Part shown: positions 9,016 to 20,201 of the stretch, piece after piece | Layout: the number at the start of each line of letters is the position of its first letter | How positions within the stretch are numbered: position 1 is the first letter of the stretch | Source: Magicicada septendecula | Lineage: Eukaryota > Arthropoda > Insecta > Hemiptera > Cicadidae | Assembly: GCA_034769895.1 (NCBI GenBank) | Contig: CM068370.1 | Coordinates: forward strand, 43,016,844 to 43,080,843 | Direction of reading: 5' to 3' | Length of the DNA stretch: 64,000 nt | The notes under the pieces: generated by a model | The model's input: only the letters and a program-made list of their open reading frames with translations | Told to the model about the DNA's origin: nothing | Databases searched by the model: none | Position numbers and translations under genes: made by a program

Positions 9016-9985
9016 TGTTCCGTCGGTCTCACAGATCGTCGTATGGTGCAGTGGAAAACAAAATACAAGACACCAATGTAGTCACAATCACCAGCTTTAA
9101 TCATCACAATTGATAATTCGTAATCAACAAGATAGTCTCTTACAACAATTCAAGTAAAAATTATCCTCACGCAATAATAATGTCAAGTATATAAAGAATT
9201 CCGCTCTAATTATAATGTTACGACGGTCTACTCGATCGTCGTAGGTACAGTTGAAACAAACAAAATACAAGACACTAATTAAGTCACTAATCACCAGCTT
9301 TAATTTTTACAGTAAAACAGTTCGTAATTACCAACACAGTCTACTACAACAAATCAAATATAAATTGTTCACACGCAATAAAAGGTCACTAATATTAAAC
9401 ACAATTGTATTACAATTATACCGCCCGATTATAAAACACAACACTTAAATAACGCGCACAGTAATATCGCTACTATAACTCTCGAACCGCACTATCCAAT
9501 ATCTCGCATTGAACTGAACTGAGGCCGCTACCGCCATGTATTTATAGTCCCGCTCACACACACCAGAAGCTTCCAAACTGCGTCTTATCTCTCGTGTGAA
9601 CTACGTAATTAACTGCGCCCTTGACACAGGCCGAGCGCCCGAGCGAAGCCCGGCACAGTCGAGAAGATTCTCGCAAAATGCGTCTAGTAGCACGTACGCC
9701 ACACGCGTTACATCGAGATCCTTCTGGCACATTCGGTAAACACGTAGATTGTTCTGTCCTGTCGTAACAATAACATCACAACAATACGCTTCTACGAACA
9801 CTTGACCCGCGCTAAAGAAATCGCTCAACACCACTGAACTGACAAGCCAACTGCTACGACTTTTTATAGGTAGCGCACGCCTTCTAGAAATCTTCCATCC
9901 TCACTTCACGCCACTTGATGCGTATCTCAAGTGTTCTTGAATACACTGCAACCTACTTGTGAGCGCCTTGACTGAGGCAACACCT
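9016..9985 (-). mobile_element. LTR copy B, interrupted by LTR copy C
   Basis: It starts TGTTCCGTCGGTCTCACAGA and aligns to copy E (54401 onward) through ATTCCGCTCTAATTATAA at 9215, then resumes at 9774 (CATCACAACAATACGCTTCTACG) through GCGTATCTCAAGTGTTCTTG. The 558 bp between is copy C with its target duplication. The distal end is truncated or degenerate near 9985, where a BEL-like relic begins. Confidence 0.72.
9216..9769 (-). mobile_element. Solo LTR copy C with ATAA target duplication
   Basis: The element is 554 bp, from TGTTACGACGGTCTACTCG to GTTCTGTCCTGTCGTAACA. It is flanked by ATAA at 9212-9215 and 9770-9773, a 4-bp duplication typical of Ty3/gypsy integration. On the minus strand a TATA box (CTATAAATACATGG, about 9537-9550) precedes TCAGTTCAGTT, matching the promoter of copy A. 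Confidence 0.85.
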
Positions 9986-9989
9986 TCCA

Positions 9990-10150
9990 CATTAGAGGGG
10001 GCTGGAGAATGTTCTGGGCCGTTCAATATGATTCTCGTTGCAGCAGATATCCTACGTGATCTGCTCCAGTAATCCAGTTCCAATCCTTGGAGCTGCCGAC
10101 CAACTTCTTTATCTCCAACGTGTTGGTGCCATTTCTAAAATTGGTAGAAT
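9990..10150 (-). pseudogene. Possible BEL/Pao pol relic
   Basis: Two overlapping minus-strand frames give TLEIKKLVGSSKDWNWI followed by ISAATRIILNGPEHSPAP. This resembles the BEL/Pao region W+W(V/I)P...ADDATR...GPE. The fragment is too short and shifted to be sure. Confidence 0.25.
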
Positions 10151-10620
10151 TATTTATGTTACGTTGTAACTTTATTTCACTGGCGCCAATGTATGCCTCA
10201 AGGGTGTAGTTCAACATTGATTTTGCGCCTGTTAAAAAAGTAATAATTACGTATTGTAAAGAAGGCTCTGTAATTAAAATTCCCCAGAGGTCTGGCAAGT
10301 AAACAATTACGTCAAGAATTTAGTAAATAAATTTGATGCTTTCTACCTTCTCAACTGTTTTATTAACGCCATTTCATTTTGAAGAAAGACGTTAAAGCTA
10401 ATTCAATCTTAGCTACTTGTCAAAATATCTCAATTACTTGTCAGTTTAAAAGAAAACACTTCCACTCAGATTATATTCCACCGTATTTGTTTACGCATTG
10501 TAAAATACAATTTAGTACGCTACATGTAAAGTACTATTTAAATATAAATATAAATATAAATATAAATATAAATACATTTATTTTAATATAAAGTAGTATA
10601 CAATAGATATTTACAATACA
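10151..10620. other. Intergenic, AT-rich, with (AAATAT)n microsatellite
   Basis: A hexanucleotide-like AAATAT tract occupies 10539-10575. No gene is supported. Confidence 0.6.
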
Positions 10621-11240
10621 AGTGGGATAACAGCATTATTTATATACGCGTGTGAAAGTTTGGGCGACGAGTGCGTAGCACGAGTCGTCTAATCACACAA
10701 GTATATTAATAATGCGTTATCACTCGTGGGTCGTACAATATTTTATCTACACCCGCTGAAAAATAAAAAATGTGAGAATCAGAAAATTTAAGCTATCTAC
10801 GTAGCAGTTGAAATAATGTATTGTGACGTATACATTCTCATAGCAACCACGTTGTTATGATTAAAAATAGTTTGTTTTTGCTGCAAATTAGTAATTTGTA
10901 AGTTGTTTTAAAATGAGTGAATCTGAAAGTTTGCCTTCAGATATTGAAGAGCTTGCAACTACTTCTGACGATCAAACATTTAATTTGGTGACGAAAAAGT
11001 CCCAATCTTCTTCTACAGCAGGAATTTCCTTAAATAACTCTAAAGACTGTGTTATTAATATCTACAATAAGTAGATAACATGTTTAGTTTGTAATATTAT
11101 GTTGTATTTTGTGTTATGTTTCAATAAATTTTAAAATATAATCGAGTGGGATAACAAAACCAGTGCGATAATGAACTTGTTATCCCACTCAAAATGAGTG
11201 GGATAACACGCTATTACGTTACGGGTGTAGATAAAATACT
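10621..11240. mobile_element. Small non-autonomous element built from GTTATCCCACTC and TATCTACACCCG repeats
   Basis: The 19-bp motif ATATTTTATCTACACCCG at 10738-10755 is matched in inverse orientation at 11222-11240 (18 of 19). A second motif, GTGTTATCCCACTC or its complement, occurs at about 10621, 10713, 11143, 11180 and 11196 in both orientations. Between them lies a 53-codon ORF. The arms are not perfectly collinear, so the ends are uncertain. It could be a MITE or a rearranged DNA transposon. Confidence 0.5.
10913..11074 (+). CDS. Short ORF inside the small element, 53 aa
   Basis: ATG 10913 to TAG 11074 encodes an acidic, Ser/Thr-rich peptide (MSESESLPSDIEELATTSDD...) ending NNSKDCVINIYNK. 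I do not recognise it. The acidic start and the C-V-I-N-I-Y-N-K ending suggest a structured tail after a disordered head. A polyadenylation-like CAATAAATTTT follows at 11122. It may be the first exon of a lost transposon gene, or chance. Confidence 0.35.
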   Translation: MSESESLPSDIEELATTSDDQTFNLVTKKSQSSSTAGISLNNSKDCVINIYNK

Positions 11241-11243
11241 ATT

Positions 11244-11845
11244 ATGTTACGATAATTATGTAACGATCTGGAAAAGCCGAGAGAGTCATTCCCGACTAGC
11301 CCAGCGTGTGACGTCTGTGTCGAGGCTGTCCACTCACCTAGCATCTCAGACTGTTATAGTGCATGTAACTACGCAAATTACGCTGGTACGCGATCGGCTG
11401 TATGAAAAATTATTCTGAGACGTCTGAGTGACCAAGCAACAGCGGCTGTCTTAGACGCCAGTTACACGTGGCGAAATTGTAGAGTGAGTGTCAAGTGATT
11501 GATGGTGATTAGTGGAGAGTGATTATTGTGTTATAGTTAGTAATTATTGTGCTATAATTAGTTGACATTATTATTGCCTAGTAGAAATAATATTTTCACG
11601 ATCCGTGAGTCCGGCGCAAGAATTTAAAATATTTTAAAACAAGAGAAATAATAACATGTTTGAAATGTTTGCACGATTTCCAATTTCTTAGACGAGGCTT
11701 TTGTCGGATATGTTAAACCATGTTGTAAGTAGTATAGTAGGTGTACTAAAATTTTAATAAATGTTTACGGTATTGTATAACACAGGGGGTAAACATTCCA
11801 ATACTTTGTTTTGTATCTTAGATCTTAAGTGGTTGAATGCTTTAA
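11244..11845. other. Intergenic, nothing firm
   Basis: The stretch 11400-11600 has LTR-like features (AGTGATTATTGTGTTATAG near 11518 and TTGACATTATTATTG near 11561, the latter shared with LTR copies A and G), so a diverged LTR fragment is possible. No gene is seen. Confidence 0.35.
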
Positions 11846-11849
11846 GAAA

Positions 11850-12830
11850 ATCGTTGAATGCAATAACGGAGACCATGCTTTCAGAGGCCCAGAACGGTTT
11901 CAGAAAGAGCAGATCATGTTCAGATTGTATATTTACAATAGCCCAGCTCATTGAAAAGCGTAGAGAGTATCAGCTGCCCATATACATAGCTTTCATTGAC
12001 TTCGAGAAGGCGTTTGCAGAGTGAATCGGAGCACACTATGGGCAGTAATGGCAAGGAAAGGGATCCCACAACATCTAATCAAAGCAATACAGAGTCTTTA
12101 TGTGAAGAGTAAAATCTTAAAAGAAGCAGGGAAACCAAGAACAGCTATTAGAGTTGGCCTGATCAATTTTGGAGTACGACAAGGGTGTCTATTATCACCT
12201 TGTCTTTTTCATTTATATACTGACGATGTCATACAAAACTGACAGATATGTCTTTCAGAACATTTTATGATTGGTCACTCTACAATTGACACTTTGTTGT
12301 TTGGCGACGCTCAGGCTATTCTGTCGTACTCTGAAAACAGATTGCAGATAGGTATACATTAGTTAAATCGAATCGGTAAAGACTCTGGATTGCAGATATC
12401 CACACGTAAAACCAAGGTGATGGCTTTTCGTGGAACTGATCCGTACGGGCAAAAACGTCCGTACGGGTCTGAGAATTGGACTTTAACTAAAAGCCAGGCG
12501 AGTTGCATCCAAGCGGCTGAAATGAGATTTCTCAGGCTCGTGGCAGGGTATACTCTCCATGATCATAGAAAAAACACAGATCTACGGCAGGCACTGAAAA
12601 TTATGAGTATACTCGATAGGATTGGACAGTATCGGCTGAATTGGTGGCAACATCTTTGACGAATGGATGACTGCCGCATCCCTAAACAATTCTGGAACTA
12701 TAAGCCGAGGGGACGGAGAGATGTGTTACGTGCGATGAAGCGCCGGAGTGACCAGCTGTAATCTTTGTCTATTTGAGACCGGAACAAAGCATCCTTCGTT
12801 TAATCCTTGAAGATGATGATGATGATGAAT
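11850..12830 (+). pseudogene. LINE family A reverse transcriptase fragment, 3' end
   Basis: Broken frames on the plus strand encode an apurinic-type LINE RT. Visible motifs are LSEAQNGFRKSRSCSDCIF, then IYIAFIDFEKAF, then GVRQGCLLSPCLFHLYTDD, then the active-site region DTLLFGDAQAILS (the catalytic ADD is mutated to GDA). The C-terminal part reads AGYTLHDHRKNTD and ILDRIGQYRLNWWQHL. Stops occur at 12022, 12241 and 12658, and part of the region upstream of GSENWTLTKSQASC is deleted. The 3' tail is (GAT)n at about 12810-12826, the short-repeat tail used by some LINE clades. Related copies are at 44035-44851 (minus) and 52180-52420 (plus). Confidence 0.85.
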
Positions 12831-13197
12831 ATTTATTAGCTGCAAGAGTCACGATTCCGAGAAAGTTACACTTTTTTACCCTTGTCAAAGTGTAGAATAA
12901 GTGTAGATTGGGTTATTGTTATTTTTACCACTAATACGAATATGTACAATCGGATATCTAGTTGACCATTTCCAAAAGATAAACATTTATGTTATAATCA
13001 TATGGGATAAACATTTATGTGAAGAGATAGGTACTTGTATGAACTTAGTTTGGAGTGCATAGGTTTAATCGACAAAGAAAAGAAGAAGAAGACAACAGAA
13101 GAAAGTGCGATTACAATGTTGTACGTGTTTAATTTATAACATAAGCTTACACGACCAGTGTCAACATTAGTAAACTGAAAATAACCCGGAACTAGTA
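12831..13197. other. Intergenic AT-rich stretch
   Basis: No ORF or element end is recognised; an AAGAAGAAGAAG run occurs at about 13081-13092. Confidence 0.5.
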
Positions 13198-13444
13198 GGC
13201 CGTGGTCGCTTGCTATTCAGTAGTGGGCCATCGTCGGCTACGTTTCAATACCACCCTCGGAGATTTCCGCTTTTTCCGAGTTAATCATACGGGGAAAAGG
13301 AAGTCGGGTATGGTTTGGCTGGGATCTGCGTACTTGACTGTTTCACGCTCTTGTCTTTTTGCGGCCTGAAGAAGGTTCGGTTCCCGAGAGAGGGATTGGG
13401 ACGTAGCCGACGACGTTGCTAGTGAACAGCAACCAACCACAGCC
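13198..13444. mobile_element. Foldback/MITE element with TA target duplication
   Basis: The 247-bp segment has imperfect inverted arms of about 55-60 bp. The left arm GGCCGTGGTCGCTTGCTATT...CGTCGGCTACGTTTCAATACC matches the complement of the right arm GGGATTGGGACGTAGCCGACG...CAACCACAGCC. Both sides are flanked by TA (13196-13197, 13445-13446), as expected for a Tc1/mariner-type insertion. No ORF is seen. Confidence 0.6.
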
Positions 13445-13948
13445 TAACAGCCCGCGCTATTTTTAGTTTAATAATGTTAAACGTGTCCTTACGCACCGTT
13501 ATATTCAAACCTAATTTTTACGTATTTTATTTTATATTTTGTCGCTTCTGTACAGCTTTTAACCAAGCTGTCAACTTCTGAACTCACATGTGTATGTCAT
13601 TCGGATTTCATCTGGTTGCGAACGCTTTGGCAGGTGTCAGAAAAAAAGGTCGTAAATTTGTATAATGGATTGGGGCTTCGAGTGTGCTAATGTGTTATAC
13701 AACTGGTTACAGTTTGCTTCAAAGTTTGTTATGGAAATCTCAATCCCTTTATGGTGACTAAAAATTGTAATAAATTAATAAATATCGGAATGAAGAACCA
13801 TACATGACTTCCATGTTCTAAGATTTCTATTTAAAATCATTTACTTGAATTCGGTTCGTTAATTTCTAAAAAAATATCGCCCACGCTCAAACTATTTTCA
13901 CTATTTATAGATATTTTTGTTATTATGGGTTAGTCGTTTAATATAATG

Positions 13949-14490
13949 TTATTTTTGAGTCACTTTATCTATAAAAATTAGGTACTTTATTCTTATAAAG
14001 AAACTGAACTACGCAAGTAATCATTCCTCCTCCTCAACTGAACCCCACTCTTAATAATATTTACACTTTCATAAAGTAATATTTTTATCATATGTAATTT
14101 TTAAGGTATCTTATCCTTAAAAATTAAATATTCGTACATTGCTTGATTTCAGCACAGCAATTTAAAAAAAAATCACTCCTCCCCCTTCAACTTCTAACTC
14201 CATTTATAATTATCTCATTTACCATTTTACAGTGGATAAACATGACTTTATTTTTGGGGCACTTATTTATTAAAATTAAGGACTTTACTTGTTAAAACAA
14301 AACTATTCAGGTAAACTACCCCTCCCTCCTAACCAAACAGTGTGGTTGGGTGGTAACAAAATTATTTTATTTTTAACAATTACCATTGTTTGAAAAGGTT
14401 TAAATGAATTTTTGAGTACTTTACTCTTGTTAAAACGTAAAACGTTGCGGGTAAACTACCCCTCCCTCTTAACCGATCTTCACCTAAATC
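13949..14490. repeat. Degenerate tandem repeat, four units of about 115-165 bp
   Basis: Units start near 13949, 14077, 14241 and 14364. Each combines TTATTTTTGRGTCACTTTAT-like, AAAATTARGTACTTTACTC-like and a pyrimidine block CCCCTCCCTCYTAACC. They are strongly diverged; nothing coding is seen. The flanks 13445-13948 and 14491-14890 are AT-rich without recognised features. Confidence 0.5.
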
Positions 14491-14890
14491 AATAAGCCTT
14501 CAGTCCTCTACAATTCGGCACATACGCAAAAGTTATTTGATTCTGAGGCAGTTATCGTTCGCGATAGAAAAATTCTGCACACAGACACTTTTCGGAAAAT
14601 GACTTTTCTTTAGGTTTTGAGGGTTGTACAATCATAATCAGCCTTTATCTCGAACGCGATTCATTTCGCGATCACCATACTTCCATTTTCTTGTGGAACA
14701 TGGAAGTAAAAAAGGCATTTAAATATAGAATTTTTAAAAATTTGTTTATATAATGTCAAGTAGGGGTGATTATTAATTTTATAAAATTAATGAACAATCT
14801 GAAATGCACAAATTTTCATTTCCAAAGGTATTGTTTCAAATATTATTTATTAAGTCGTTTTGTGTCAGTGTTTACAATAGATATAGGGAC

Positions 14891-16476
14891 TGTAACGATT
14901 TAAATTCAAAACAAGTAAAAAAATAATAATAATAATAATAATAAAAATATAAAATGGGAAGTTAGTGAAAACCATTAAATCGCACTATTAAACCAAATAC
15001 CCCTGAACTAACTCATAATAGTAATGACAATTAAAAAAGAAAATTTAACTAAAATAATTAATTAAAACTGTGAAAGCAAAAGTTAAAAAATAAAACTGTT
15101 AACCCTTTACTAAATTTATCATGCTATGACCTGTGTATTCCGGATCCAACTTGCATACCGACCCGGCATTAAATAAGAAATACCTGTAAACTATAATGTG
15201 AATAATTAATAATTTAAAGTCACTAGTAGTAGTTGTAATAAATTCTGTAGACAAGCAAAGTCTCGATTGTTTATTTTGTCGAACTGTAAGACTGTATTAC
15301 TAATTAAAAGTTGGAACTATATTATGGCGGAGTATTCACTCCGCGTCGTTGCAACTTTCCTGTTGTAACAATGTAGGACTTATGATGCGACTTTCAAACT
15401 GTAAACAGCTCCAAGCGGGGCTCTTCACAAAATGTTTATTTTTTTTAATTTTATTTGATTGTTAGCTTCCACTAAAAGTGTGGAGAGGTAGATATGAGTA
15501 ACTAAGATGTAGTGAGTATTTTTTTAAAAACAAAGATGTGAAAAAAGAAAATGAGTGTATAAGGTGACATCTCCTGTTAATTAAAATAAACGATCAAATA
15601 TGGTTCAAGTTAAGGGTAATTCCAACATAATGTGAAAAGAATGTGTAAACTCCAATACTACGGTGCCATTAAATATGTGATGTGAATAACTGTGAATAGT
15701 GACGACTAAGACCTAAACTGCATTTACACTACCGCCGAGGATCAGGACGACTTCATGCTAGATGACACCATAACATCCATTTCATCATTAATTGACTCCG
15801 AGGACATCCACTGGAAAGACTACCCCGATGACAACCCACGACTAAGAGAGTACAGAAGAATCACGCGGCAGGACATGGACAGATAACATTTAACTAAGAG
15901 GTGACGCGGAAGCTCGTCTTCCGTGAATTATGTATATTTAAAATATAAGTAATTGTAAATGAAAAAGACTTTTAAATGACAATCTCTAAGAATTAAGCTT
16001 TAAAATGGTGTAACCAGTCATTTCTGAAATCATACGTTGTAACATAGCTCTTGTGATGTAACTTTGAAACATCGCTCTACTAAATAAAACCATTCTTCAA
16101 ATGGTATTTAAGTAATACTGTAATTGTCTAAACAAGTAGAGTAAATTTGAAACTTCTTAACTAGTTTAAAGAGACTCGGATCCGAGGTAAATACATTATC
16201 TGTATGATCGTTTTTAAGACAGAAAACCCCTTTACAATTTCTGTGTAATGTATTATCTATCATACGTAAATAAAGGGATGTCATCTTTGTTACATACTAA
16301 AGTGAGTGCATAAATCAGCTAAATTCCCTCCCCTTGTTTCCTTTAATTAGAGTGATTACAATTATTGTTAGTGATGTGTTTGATTTTTCAGTTTGTTACA
16401 ACGTAGGCAGCCTGTATAATTGGCTAGAGTCAATTATCACGGGTTCCCTGGATTATAACCTAGCCAAAACGTTATA
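14891..16476 (+). mobile_element. Solo LTR related to the young gypsy element, TSD GGAC
   Basis: It starts TGTAACGATTTAAAT and ends ACGTTATA (1586 bp) and is flanked by GGAC at 14887-14890 and 16477-16480. It aligns along its length with the LTRs at 31406-32993 and 39485-41071: shared are TAACCCTTTRCT, CATACGTTGTAACA, ACCATTCTTCAAATGG, CGGATCCGAGGTA, GTTACAACGTAGGCAGCC and GGGTTCCCTGGAT. The divergence is clearly much greater than between those two LTRs. A solo LTR arises by LTR-LTR recombination that removes the internal region. Confidence 0.9.
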
Positions 16477-16480
16477 GGAC

Positions 16481-18283
16481 ATTTGTATAAAGATAGATGG
16501 TGATAAGGAGAGAAGAGCAAACGGAGTAAAAAGCGGCGGGAGGAGAACTGGCGGTGCAAGAAGGAAGTGGCAATTTATCACTTTTGTATACAAAGGCAGC
16601 CCCAGGAACGAATAACGGACGACATCAAGCATTGTTTGTCTCTTTTAATATTTATTGTCTAGACCTCTGCTCACATAATACAAACATACATTTGTAGTTC
16701 CTGTGAGCAGTGGCAACCTGTACCTTATCTTTTCTTTTTCTATTATTTCTTCTTTCAAACTTTTCCTTTGATAAACGTAGTAAATTTTGTTTAATTAAGA
16801 CAAGTTAAAGTTACTCTATAGCAACAGCTGAGAAAAACCTCTAACTTTTTAATCGATACTGTTCTGGACATTTTCACGGCTGAATAAGAGTTTGGCTGCT
16901 TCCAATTATACCTACAGCTTGTTGTTGACCTGGAGACGTGTTGGCACAATCTATGGTCGGATCTAGTAGAAGGCAGAAACATTGCAACGTTGCGTCTGAG
17001 GCCTATAACCATAGTGTAATAAAATAGCTAAAGTTAACATGTTATATTTTGATTTAATTTCATAGTATTACTAAAATCATGAGTAGGCCTATTTATAGCT
17101 AAATCTAAATTATACGTCTGTGCGCACTTAGCGCTATACGTTTAAGTTGAAGAAATTAGTGAATTAGTGTTAGGTCTGTTTATGTTAATTAATTTTGTTT
17201 AAATTATTGAATTCGTATCGTACGAATGAGATAATTATTACATTTCTTAAATAATATAACAGTATTTTACAGAATAAACTTTTAATTTGCAAAAAGTGAA
17301 GAATTATAAAACTGCTGTTTACCGGCAATTAAAAATGACGCGATTTAATTATTAAAATACATAAATTAAGGGATCGTCTAGTCGGCCTCAAAATATTAGC
17401 TGGTTCCAGTGTTGCCACTTTAATGTTCCGGCCTTCTACTACAGTCTGCCACGCACAATCCCATGTGCTAACTTCTGCTTGCTGGTCAGACGTGCGTCAT
17501 ATGAAGCATACTGATTGCTTAATACAGAAGGTTTATTATGTTTCGATGTTGTCTTCATTTCATGGTAAAAACTAATACCTTGTTCCGTCTTCACTGCAAC
17601 GATGTCTGCAAGGTTACAGATCTTCTCCCAATATTGGTTTGTGGTCTACGATTAGCCTGATTGCCTCTCGTCTTCCATTCTGTAAATGCCCTAGTCTATA
17701 GTCCTAGTCTATAGTTGCTTTCTTACTTCTAGTGTGTTGGTCGTAGGAAATATATTTGGTTCGGACCTTATATCTTATTACCTATCCGATATCTAAGCCG
17801 AGGCTCTTTTATTCATTTTAAAAATTGCATTTCAGCTGTTTATATTGCCCACTTTCTTTCCTTATTGCCCTCCAGGTTTCAATATCAGATACTACTATAC
17901 TTTACAAAACCTTATGTTTGTATCCGGTCATGTTTCAGTTTCCAATGTTCTTTCTATCGTTTTGCACAACATGTGATAAATATTGAACCTTTTACTTTTG
18001 TCACCAACATTCTGTTAACTTATATCACAGCTTGCAAATTTAAAATTTAATTTACAGGACAATCTTTATTGTGTTTTGCTTTTTAGTTAATATTTATTCA
18101 CTGATTACACTGAAAAAGTGAATAAATTTTATTAAAAACGACTTTATTAGCAACCACTGTTTTTTGGGAGCCTCTATTGTTTCATCTTCGCCGTTTCGTA
18201 CTGGACGAAACCTTTAGTACAGAAGGTAAAGTACAGTTTAATTTTTAAAAAAATTAGAAAACATATTTACAAAAGCATTACAA
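16481..18283. other. Intergenic, AT-rich, no supported gene
   Basis: Short ORFs at 16791-17012 and 17865-18050 show no recognisable motif. A short direct duplication CCTAGTCTATAGTY occurs at about 17690-17715. No element ends were found. Confidence 0.5.
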
Positions 18284-18299
18284 ATGAACATTGGAAACA

Positions 18300-18560
18300 A
18301 AAAAATTACAATCGTATGGACCACGAAAAGAATGACACAGGAAAGATTGCCAACGCGAGTTATGGAATGGATCCCACCAGGAAGAAGGAAAAGAGGAAGA
18401 CCACCTATCACCTGGATAGAAGAAATTCAGACTATATTGAGGGAACGAGAAATTGAAGAAGGTCTTTGGATGGACAAGCAGCAGTGGAAGCTAAAAATTA
18501 AATCACTTCTGTAATCTTTGGTTCCGGAGAATGTGTAAACATTTTACAGCCGGAATAATA
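18300..18560 (+). pseudogene. LINE family D 3' end, copy 1
   Basis: The frame encodes TKRMTQERLPTRVMEWIPPG, then RRKRGRPPITWIEEIQ, the C-terminal tail typical of LINE RT ORFs (GRPxxxW). It ends in TAA at 18512-18514, followed by GAATGTGTAAACATTTTACA, CCGGAATAATAATAATAG as 3' UTR and short-repeat tail. It is 5' truncated. Confidence 0.75.
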
Positions 18561-18689
18561 ATAATAGTTCAACGGTCGTAATTTTTAGGAAACAATTTGA
18601 AATAATCAGTAGTAGAGTATACTGGAAAGCTGCGAGTGTTTCTTTTGCTTTCGTAATATTTCTCTTAGTAGTTCGATAGTCGGTATGGA

Positions 18690-18935
18690 CACGCAAAAAG
18701 AATGACACAGGAAAGATTACCAAGGAGAATTATGGAATGGACCCCACTAGGAAGAAGGAAATGAGGGAGACTACCGATCACTTGGATAGAAGAAATTCAG
18801 ACTATGTTGAGGGAACGAGAAATTGAAGAAGATCATTGGATGGACAAGCAGCAGTGGAACATGAGAATTCAATCATTCCTGTAATCTTTGGTTCCCGAAA
18901 ATGTGTAAACATTGTACAGCCGGAATAATAATAAT
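18690..18935 (+). pseudogene. LINE family D 3' end, copy 2
   Basis: A second, more decayed copy of the same segment (GAAAGATTACCAAGGAGAAT... to GGAATAATAATAATAG). It lies about 390 bp downstream in the same orientation, so the two may be a tandem duplication rather than independent insertions: the sequence after each tail (AGTCGTAATTTTTAGGAAAC / AGTCGTAATTTTTATGAAGC) is also shared. A third copy of only the tail is at 19225-19275. Confidence 0.75.
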
Positions 18936-19224
18936 AGTTTAAATAGTCGTAATTTTTATGAAGCAATTTGAAACAATCAGTAGTAATTGTGTGACAAGTT
19001 GTAATAGTAGGCATGGTGGAATTTGATTGCAAAGCCAGTATAATGTGCACTAAAGCCACTTCACTAAATTCCAAAGTTCACTGAATAGTTTCCGTATGTT
19101 TTAGCACCAAGACCTGATTTACCATTAGGCTGCGTAGGTTGTAGCCTAGGGCGCAAGCTTTGGAGAAGTTCAACAAAATTTAATAAAACAAAACGACTAA
19201 AAAACTCATGGTGCCAATGTAACA

Positions 19225-19275
19225 CATTTGGTTCCGAAAATGTGTAAACATTGTAAAGCCGGAATATTAATAAAG
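19225..19275 (+). repeat. LINE family D 3' tail, copy 3
   Basis: TTTGGTTCCGAAAATGTGTAAACATTGTAAAGCCGGAATATT is the same 3' UTR end without coding sequence. Confidence 0.6.
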
Positions 19276-20201
19276 AAAACATATTTAATGGCTGGAATAA
19301 ATTAAAACGAGGTGTTTTAACTGTTACTAAGCGTTAAGCAAAACATTCTAAAGGCCGCTTTCTAAAAATATTGATGTTAAAACCCGTTTTATAATATTTT
19401 TAAAAATGTAAATTTTTGCAAACTGTGTCAAGAATGAGGATGTAAAATTTATTTCTGAGACGTTTTTGGTCCATTTTATGTAAAACTTTCTCGAAGCAGA
19501 TACCACGAATGTTCGGCAAAATTAAGTTATCGTTGGACGCAGCCATTACTATGGACGAGGACTCCTCTAGTTATACTGACGATATTAACAAAAGCGATGA
19601 AATATCAGATATAAGAAAGCAACTCTTATTACAGAAAATATTTATTAGTGTTGTCAGATTTTCAGTGAAATATCAGTTACTCAGTATTTTCCATTTATAA
19701 TTGTGTACAAATAATAAGCCAACATCAAAAATTTAAACGACAATTTATACTTGAATCTTTTCTTAATATTTTTATATTTATATTATAACCCCTTTATAAT
19801 CACAGGCCAAGATTTTAATACAGTTCCATCGTATAATATACTGTTTTTTTAATTTGTTAACAACATTGCCACTTTTTCATCGTGCAAATATGACTAAATA
19901 TGACTAACATTCATTTTAAAGAATATTAAATACTGTATTCCTTCAACATATAGATAGGCTTTGCTTTTGTAATTATTATTTACCTAAAAATCAAGTTAAA
20001 TATAAGATTTGAAAAAAAACGACGAAAAAGCAATATTTATAAAAATAATCTATCTCAGTCAACAGTTATCTAAATTTAACGTAACAAATCTTAAGTTAAC
20101 AGGTATCGTGTGAATTATGTAAAAATGCATATTTTCACACAAATTAAAAAAAATTGATTTTACTTCATCTCACCTAAATTATGCGTATCGTAACAAAATA
20201 A

